DNA of 64,000 bases from Kangiella marina (GTDB lineage Bacteria > Pseudomonadota > Gammaproteobacteria > Enterobacterales > Kangiellaceae). The stretch spans positions 682,001 through 746,000 of the forward strand of contig NZ_BAABFV010000001.1 of the NCBI RefSeq assembly GCF_039541235.1, written 5' to 3'. The translations under genes and the position numbers were made by a program. The notes beneath the pieces were generated by a model that worked only from the letters and a program-made list of their open reading frames with translations, searched no databases and had not been told where the DNA came from. This document shows positions 59,576 through 64,000 of the stretch, in pieces; the first letter of the stretch is position 1, and every line of letters starts with the position of its first letter.

Positions 59576-61209
59576 AGCTCTGCTTTAATAGTGATCTTCC
59601 AGTAAGTGCTGACTTCATAACCAGCAAAATCTTTTGCAATCACTTCAAGTTTGAGTTTATTGTCATGCCCGCTCGGAGGCGTTAATGACAGCGTCAGTCG
59701 CTCGTGATCAAACTGACACCAGGCCGGAAGTTTTACGCCATTTGCTGCGCGTAACTGGTAACGAATAATATCGCCTGCATCCGGCTCAACAAAAGTATCC
59801 TCAGGAATGGTGAGAATGCTTTTCTTGCCAGCCGCTATGGTATGTGGCTTTAGTCCAGAAGCAAGAATGGGGGGATGTCCCTGATCAACATCTCCGTATT
59901 GAATTTTATAGCGCTTACGGATTGCCAATGCTGTCCAACAGCAGAGACCCGCCAATAAAGCGTTAAACGTTATAAACTCAAATGTACCGAGCCCAAATAC
60001 ATTAACCCCGATAGCCACACTAGCGCCATACATCAAATCACCAAAACGGTAGAAAAAGGTGTCCATGGTATTTTTGCTAAGGTATTTGTCTTCCCGCGAC
60101 ACTGGCAAAAACAATGCGTGCCTGCTGGTATTCTGTATCGAATAGTTGACGCTGTTCTCCGCAATCAGCGCCCACTTCACTACCGCAAAGAACGGGAAGA
60201 ATAGGATTAAGCTGTAATTAATCACCATCACGAAAGGCAAAATAAAGATTGAAGCGCCAACGCCAATCCAGCGAAACAAACGTGCCACAACAAATACCTG
60301 CAACAGCAGCCCGATTAGCGTAAACCATGCGATGTAATCCGAATAAAACTCTGTCATGAAGAGCTGCTCTTGATAACTGCCTCGCTCGGCGACTTGCCCG
60401 GCCTGCGCAATCACAAACTTCGCTAAGACATATTCTCCAACGGAGTTAATCCAGTTATAAAGTAAGATGAAAACGGCAATCAGTAATAGATAGCGGTTAT
60501 GAAAAAACCTCGACAAACCACGCCACCACACTGGAGTCATACCCGGTTTGAGGTTGCTTTCGTCAGCGCGAGACTCAAGAGGGATCGCTCGATACCCTAA
60601 CTGTGTCAAAAAGTTCAGGCTTAGTAACAGCACTGCCGACAGGATCATTAATCCAGAGACTCCAATTAATGGGAACAAATAACCACCAAGCTTTGCTCCA
60701 ACCCAAGCACCGCTAGTACCGCCTACTGCAATCACCGCAAACAGTCGCTTACCACTCATGGCATTAAAGCAATCGGCACAAAAAGCCCAAAACAAAGCCA
60801 CCATAACCACGCTGAAGACTCCCAGCCAAATATAAAAAGCAATTCCGATGGGCAAAGACAACTGATTAGCGATGATAAAAAGCGTCAGATTGACAAAGAA
60901 AAACAGTAACACTTTCCTCAAAAACAAAGACTTATCTTTGTTGCTTGAGTATTTGTAATAAAAGCGACTAAAAAAAGGGATCACAATTAGCAGAATGGTT
61001 GCTTGAGCGGCAGTGGTATAACTTTTTAATTCTGCACTACCGTCCGACAAAATCAGTGGGTCACGCATGACCTTAAGAAGGTAATAGGCAAGCATCAGGA
61101 GAAAAAGACTGAAGAACATCAGCAGAATGCCCACGCCTTCTCCGGCACGAATCCACACAAAGCGCGCCAGACATCGCTCAATGACATTATAGTGTTGGCG
61201 TTCTTCCAT
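59572..61209 (-). CDS. NTT/Npt1-like (ADP/ATP translocase family) transporter with C-terminal cadherin/Ig-like domain
   Basis: A 545-residue protein. Residues 1-445 form 11-12 TM segments with the NTT-like N-terminal sequence FSLFLLMLAYYLLKVMRDPLIL..GSAELKSYTTAAQ and an MFS-like fold. Residues about 470-545 (IRYQLRAANGVKLPAWCQFD, LTLSLTPPSGHDNKLKLEVIAKDFAGYEVS) match the pattern of dystroglycan-type cadherin (CADG)/putative Ig domains. Ribosome site GGAGG precedes the ATG. Stop codons of this gene and the convergent phosphatase/kinase gene overlap (CTAA). NTT homologues in free-living bacteria need not exchange ATP/ADP; the substrate is unknown. Confidence 0.78.
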   Translation of the reverse strand: MEERQHYNVIERCLARFVWIRAGEGVGILLMFFSLFLLMLAYYLLKVMRDPLILSDGSAELKSYTTAAQATILLIVIPFFSRFYYKYSSNKDKSLFLRKVLLFFFVNLTLFIIANQLSLPIGIAFYIWLGVFSVVMVALFWAFCADCFNAMSGKRLFAVIAVGGTSGAWVGAKLGGYLFPLIGVSGLMILSAVLLLSLNFLTQLGYRAIPLESRADESNLKPGMTPVWWRGLSRFFHNRYLLLIAVFILLYNWINSVGEYVLAKFVIAQAGQVAERGSYQEQLFMTEFYSDYIAWFTLIGLLLQVFVVARLFRWIGVGASIFILPFVMVINYSLILFFPFFAVVKWALIAENSVNYSIQNTSRHALFLPVSREDKYLSKNTMDTFFYRFGDLMYGASVAIGVNVFGLGTFEFITFNALLAGLCCWTALAIRKRYKIQYGDVDQGHPPILASGLKPHTIAAGKKSILTIPEDTFVEPDAGDIIRYQLRAANGVKLPAWCQFDHERLTLSLTPPSGHDNKLKLEVIAKDFAGYEVSTYWKITIKAEL

Positions 61210-61343
61210 CTAGAACCTCCTAATACACTTGCAACAAGCCACCAAGAATCCAACAGCTATATCATTATTATATTTACGACAGACCTAGTCTTTAGACAAG
61301 CAAAATCACGAAAAGTGTTATTCTAGTAAGAAAATTTTTAGGC

Positions 61344-61382
61344 AAAAAAAAGCCACCCAACACTGTTTAGTCTTGGGTGGCT
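61344..61382 (-). terminator. Terminator of clpP
   Basis: AGCCACCCAA (61351-61360) pairs with TTGGGTGGCT (61373-61382). On the minus strand eight T residues follow, about 20 nt after the clpP stop. The tig-clpP unit is thus closed before reaching clpX. Confidence 0.92.
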
Positions 61383-61399
61383 GACAACGCTGAGTTGCG

Positions 61400-62011
61400 C
61401 TATTTACGCGAATTGATAATAGAGTCAACTAGACCATAATCGACAGCTTCCTCTGCAGACAGGAAGTTATCTCGGTCAGTATCTTTTTCAACTTGCTCAA
61501 TCGGCTTATCACAATGATGCGATAGGATGCTGTTAAGGCGCTTTTTCATCTGACCAATTTCTTGTGCATGGATTGCGATATCAGATGCCTGCCCCTGGAA
61601 GCCTCCAAGTGGCTGGTGAATCATCATACGAGAGTTCGGTAAGCAGTGACGCTTACCTGCTGCGCCGCCTGCTAACAACAAAGCTCCCATGCTCGCTGCC
61701 TGGCCAACGCAAACTGTCGATACATCTGGACGAATAAACTGCATGGTGTCATAAATCCCCATGCCAGCTGTAACGACACCACCAGGCGAGTTAATGTACA
61801 GGTATATATCTTTATCAGGATTATCCGACTCAAGGAACAACATCTGAGCCACGATAGAGTTAGCCATATTGTCTTCAACAGGGCCCACACAGAAAATGAC
61901 ACGCTCTTTAAGCAAACGCGAATAAATGTCGTAAGAGCGCTCGCCACGCGAGGTCTGCTCAACAACCATTGGAATTAAAGCATTGCTGATGGGTTGATCA
62001 ATTTTGCTCAT
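61400..62011 (-). CDS. clpP: ATP-dependent Clp protease proteolytic subunit ClpP
   Basis: A 203-residue serine protease. The catalytic Ser is in [14 protein letters not shown], the His in [10 protein letters not shown], and the Asp in the [21 protein letters not shown] region. The N-terminal propeptide region ([30 protein letters not shown]) is typical. It assembles as a tetradecamer with ClpX or ClpA. It follows tig, with a terminator-like hairpin between, and has its own strong terminator downstream. Confidence 0.97.
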   Translation of the reverse strand: MSKIDQPISNALIPMVVEQTSRGERSYDIYSRLLKERVIFCVGPVEDNMANSIVAQMLFLESDNPDKDIYLYINSPGGVVTAGMGIYDTMQFIRPDVSTVCVGQAASMGALLLAGGAAGKRHCLPNSRMMIHQPLGGFQGQASDIAIHAQEIGQMKKRLNSILSHHCDKPIEQVEKDTDRDNFLSAEEAVDYGLVDSIINSRK

Positions 62012-62036
62012 ATTTCGATGATTCCTTCTTTTAAAT

Positions 62037-62064
62037 ACAAAAGAAGCGGATTAAATCCGCTTCT
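62037..62064 (-). terminator. Hairpin between tig and clpP (attenuator-like)
   Basis: AGAAGCGGATT and AATCCGCTTCT (62042-62052/62054-62064) form an 11-bp stem. On the minus strand TTTTG follows, so partial termination between tig and clpP is likely. Confidence 0.65.
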
Positions 62065-62090
62065 GATGTTTATGTGACTTGAGACTAAAC

Positions 62091-63383
62091 TTATTGTTTA
62101 TTCGTGTTTAGTAACTCGTCAAATTTAACGGCTTTCTCGGTTACTTTAGCTTTTTCTAGCACCAAGTCAACCACACTGTCTTCCAGTACTAGCGACTCAA
62201 CTTCACGTAAACGCTGAGGGTCGCCATAATACCAGTCAATGACTTCTTGTGGCTCTTCATATACCGACGCCAAGTCTTCAACTTGCGCACGAACTTTTTC
62301 TTCGTCAGCTTTAAGCTCTTGAGACTTGATGATTTCCGCAACCACAAGGCCAAGTTTAACGCGACGAGTTGCCTGCTCTTCAAATAAATCCGCAGGAAGG
62401 TCAGGAGTTTGATCTTTTGGAGCATTCATACGCTGAGCCATTTCCTGACGCATACGGTCGATTTCTTGATCAACCATAGCCTTAGGCATGTCGAACTCAT
62501 GCTTCTCGACCAGCTTATCCATCACGGCGCCTTTAACGCGTGACTTAACAGCATTACGAAGCTCACGCTCCATATTTTTCTTAACGTCAGCTTTAAGTGC
62601 AGACAAGTCATCAGCACCTAACTGTTCAGCTAACTCAGTCGCTGTAGGCAATTCTTTCTTATTAACAACATGAACGTGCGTTTCAAAAGTAGCTTCTTTA
62701 CCCTTAAGGTCTTCCACATGGTAGTCTTCAGGGAAAGTGACTTTTACTTCAACATCGCTGTTCGCCGAAGCGCCAACCAGTTGCTCTTCGAAACCAGGAA
62801 TCATGTTGCCAGCGCCGATTTCCAATGGGAATTCTTTCGCTTCACCACCTTGGAAAGCTTCGCCGTCGATAAAGCCTTTAAAGTCGATAACGATTTGGTC
62901 ACCTTCTTTGGCTTTACGCTTAACTTCTACCCACGATGCACGTTGCTCACGAAGCGTGTCCATCATTTTAGACAAATCATCGTCGCTCACGTCTGAGGTT
63001 GGCTTTTCGATTTCTAGATCAGAAAGATCTGCAACGTCTACTTCAGGATAAACTTCGAAAGTCGCTGAGAACTTTAAGTTTTCGCCATCTTTATTCTCAA
63101 TCAACTCAAGCTGAGGATAACCTGCTGGCATTAACTCTTCTTTTTGAATAGCTTCAAAATAGTTACGCTGCATCACTTCACCAAGAATTTCTTGACGAAC
63201 CGCATCACCATAGCGCTTCTTAACTACTTTGAAAGGAACTTTGCCTGGACGGAAACCGTTCATTTTAACGGTACGTGTCATTTCTTGAAGGCGTTTTTGA
63301 ACCGCGCCGTCAATATTTTCGGCAGGTACATCGATAACTAATTTTCTTTCTAGACCGTTACTGGCTTCAACTGAAACTTGCAT
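62091..63383 (-). CDS. tig: Trigger factor
   Basis: A 430-residue ribosome-associated chaperone and prolyl isomerase. The N-terminal ribosome-binding signature is GFRPGKVPFKVVKKRYG. The FKBP domain (residues about 155-240) has GDQIVIDFKGFIDGEAFQGGEAKEFPLEIGAGNMIPGFEEQLVG. The helical C-terminal cradle contains AEIIKSQELKADEEKVRAQVEDLASVYEEPQEVIDWYYGD. It precedes clpP, as in most gammaproteobacteria, and follows a tRNA cluster. Confidence 0.97.
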   Translation of the reverse strand: MQVSVEASNGLERKLVIDVPAENIDGAVQKRLQEMTRTVKMNGFRPGKVPFKVVKKRYGDAVRQEILGEVMQRNYFEAIQKEELMPAGYPQLELIENKDGENLKFSATFEVYPEVDVADLSDLEIEKPTSDVSDDDLSKMMDTLREQRASWVEVKRKAKEGDQIVIDFKGFIDGEAFQGGEAKEFPLEIGAGNMIPGFEEQLVGASANSDVEVKVTFPEDYHVEDLKGKEATFETHVHVVNKKELPTATELAEQLGADDLSALKADVKKNMERELRNAVKSRVKGAVMDKLVEKHEFDMPKAMVDQEIDRMRQEMAQRMNAPKDQTPDLPADLFEEQATRRVKLGLVVAEIIKSQELKADEEKVRAQVEDLASVYEEPQEVIDWYYGDPQRLREVESLVLEDSVVDLVLEKAKVTEKAVKFDELLNTNKQ

Positions 63384-63505
63384 TCGCTGATCTCCGATAG
63401 GCTACGTTTTCATAGCTATTAATAATATATGACCAGGTTTTCAGATGAAGACTATAAGGGAGGAACCATCTTTCTATACTAGTTTTTATAAACCTAGAAA
63501 AAAGA

Positions 63506-63590
63506 TGGTGCGAAAGGAGAGACTCGAACTCTCACGCCTCGCGGCACTGGAACCTAAATCCAGCGTGTCTACCAATTCCACCACTCTCGC
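63506..63590 (-). tRNA. tRNA-Leu (TAG)
   Basis: An 85-nt class II tRNA including encoded CCA. Acceptor GCGAGAG/CTTTCGC, anticodon TAG in GATTTAGGT, long variable arm (TGCCGCGAGGCGT). Last of four tRNA genes before tig. The CCA end forms part of a hairpin with 63466-63473 (CCATCTTT/AAAGATGG). Confidence 0.96.
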
Positions 63591-63667
63591 GTTTTAGATT
63601 GCGGGCCCTGAGCCCTCATCGAACCATATTGTAATTTCTAATTAACTGAATTTCGCTAATAGAAATC

Positions 63668-63744
63668 TGGGGTGGACGATGGGATTTGAACCCACGACAA
63701 CCGGAATCACAATCCGGGGCTCTACCAACTGAGCTACGCCCACC
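63668..63744 (-). tRNA. tRNA-His (GTG)
   Basis: A 77-nt cloverleaf including encoded CCA. Anticodon GTG in GATTGTGATT, discriminator C and the extra 5' G typical of tRNA-His, T loop GTTCAAATC. Confidence 0.96.
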
Positions 63745-63792
63745 ATCAACCTTTCTCTTTACTGTTCTCCCCGACCCGCTTGCTCGAAGCAA

Positions 63793-63869
<77 letters not shown>

Positions 63870-63902
63870 ATGTTTATCCTGACGTCGAGGCGAGAAAATA
63901 AT

Positions 63903-63979
63903 TGGTCGGAGATGAGGGATTTGAACCCCCGACATCCTGCACCCAAAGCAGGCGCGCTACCAGACTGCGCTAATCTCCG
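63903..63979 (-). tRNA. tRNA-Pro (TGG)
   Basis: A 77-nt cloverleaf including encoded CCA. Acceptor CGGAGAT/ATCTCCG, anticodon TGG in CTTTGGGTG, T loop GTTCAAATC. First in the transcribed order Pro-Arg-His-Leu. Confidence 0.96.
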
Positions 63980-64000
63980 AATTTTGTCGCTAGGGGCTTG

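Noticed and set aside
63466..63508. Terminator after tRNA-Leu
   Set aside because: CCATCTTT/AAAGATGG pairs across 43 bp, but the T-run is within the stem and the hairpin includes the tRNA CCA end; termination there would be atypical.

Overview
The window looks like chromosomal DNA of a marine or halophilic gammaproteobacterium with moderate GC. Three things point there: the tig-clpP, clpX-lon-hupB-ppiD and gloB-mltD-rnhA-dnaQ gene orders, sodium-coupled systems (a full Mrp antiporter operon, a NatAB-type exporter, a Na+/dicarboxylate-type symporter), and TonB2-type, VolA and arginine succinyltransferase (AST) genes. The combination resembles Kangiella and relatives, but that assignment is an inference from gene content, not from a search.

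Layout. 1-2713: an FtsX-like permease (cut by the window edge) and its ATPase, divergent from the esterase tesA. 2819-4251: a small membrane protein and ompW, which has a perfect FNR box upstream. 4269-9604: AST arginine catabolism (astC divergent from astA-astD-astB). 9672-12292: a BlaI-type repressor with an M56/BlaR1-type membrane peptidase that carries a C-terminal TonB domain, plus two BlaI-like operators. 12347-18243: a symporter, a lipoprotein, an S9 peptidase, a methyltransferase gene broken by an 84-bp insert within a 124-bp direct duplication, and sohB. 18419-21412: a VolA-like lipase and fadR. 21757-29421: a nine-gene Mrp-type cation/proton antiporter operon with a promoter and an attenuator-like leader. 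29689-33979: dnaQ, rnhA, a methyltransferase, gloB, mltD. 34052-38562: a NatAB-like ABC exporter and the ycjX/ycjF pair. 38720-45223: a TonB2-type energy transduction operon (DUF3450, two ExbB-like proteins, ExbD, TonB, a TPR protein) with an unknown beta-barrel gene upstream. 45517-50839: sapABCDF. 50920-63383: the protein quality control cluster (ppiD, two tRNAs, hupB, lon, clpX, clpP, tig). Inserted between clpX and clpP are a secreted phosphatase/kinase-like fusion and an NTT-like transporter with a C-terminal cadherin/Ig-like domain. 63506-63979: four tRNA genes.

The best candidates for little-described biology are the clpX/clpP insert pair (57698-61209) and the M56-TonB fusion with its BlaI regulator (9672-12292). 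Next come the disrupted tpm locus with its small inverted-repeat element (16242-17100) and the mrp leader (29325-29545), together with a possible ATA start codon in mrpB. clpX also appears to have its own heat-shock (sigma32) promoter at 57443-57470. That fits its separation from clpP, which has its own terminator. No CRISPR array, prophage or complete insertion sequence was seen.
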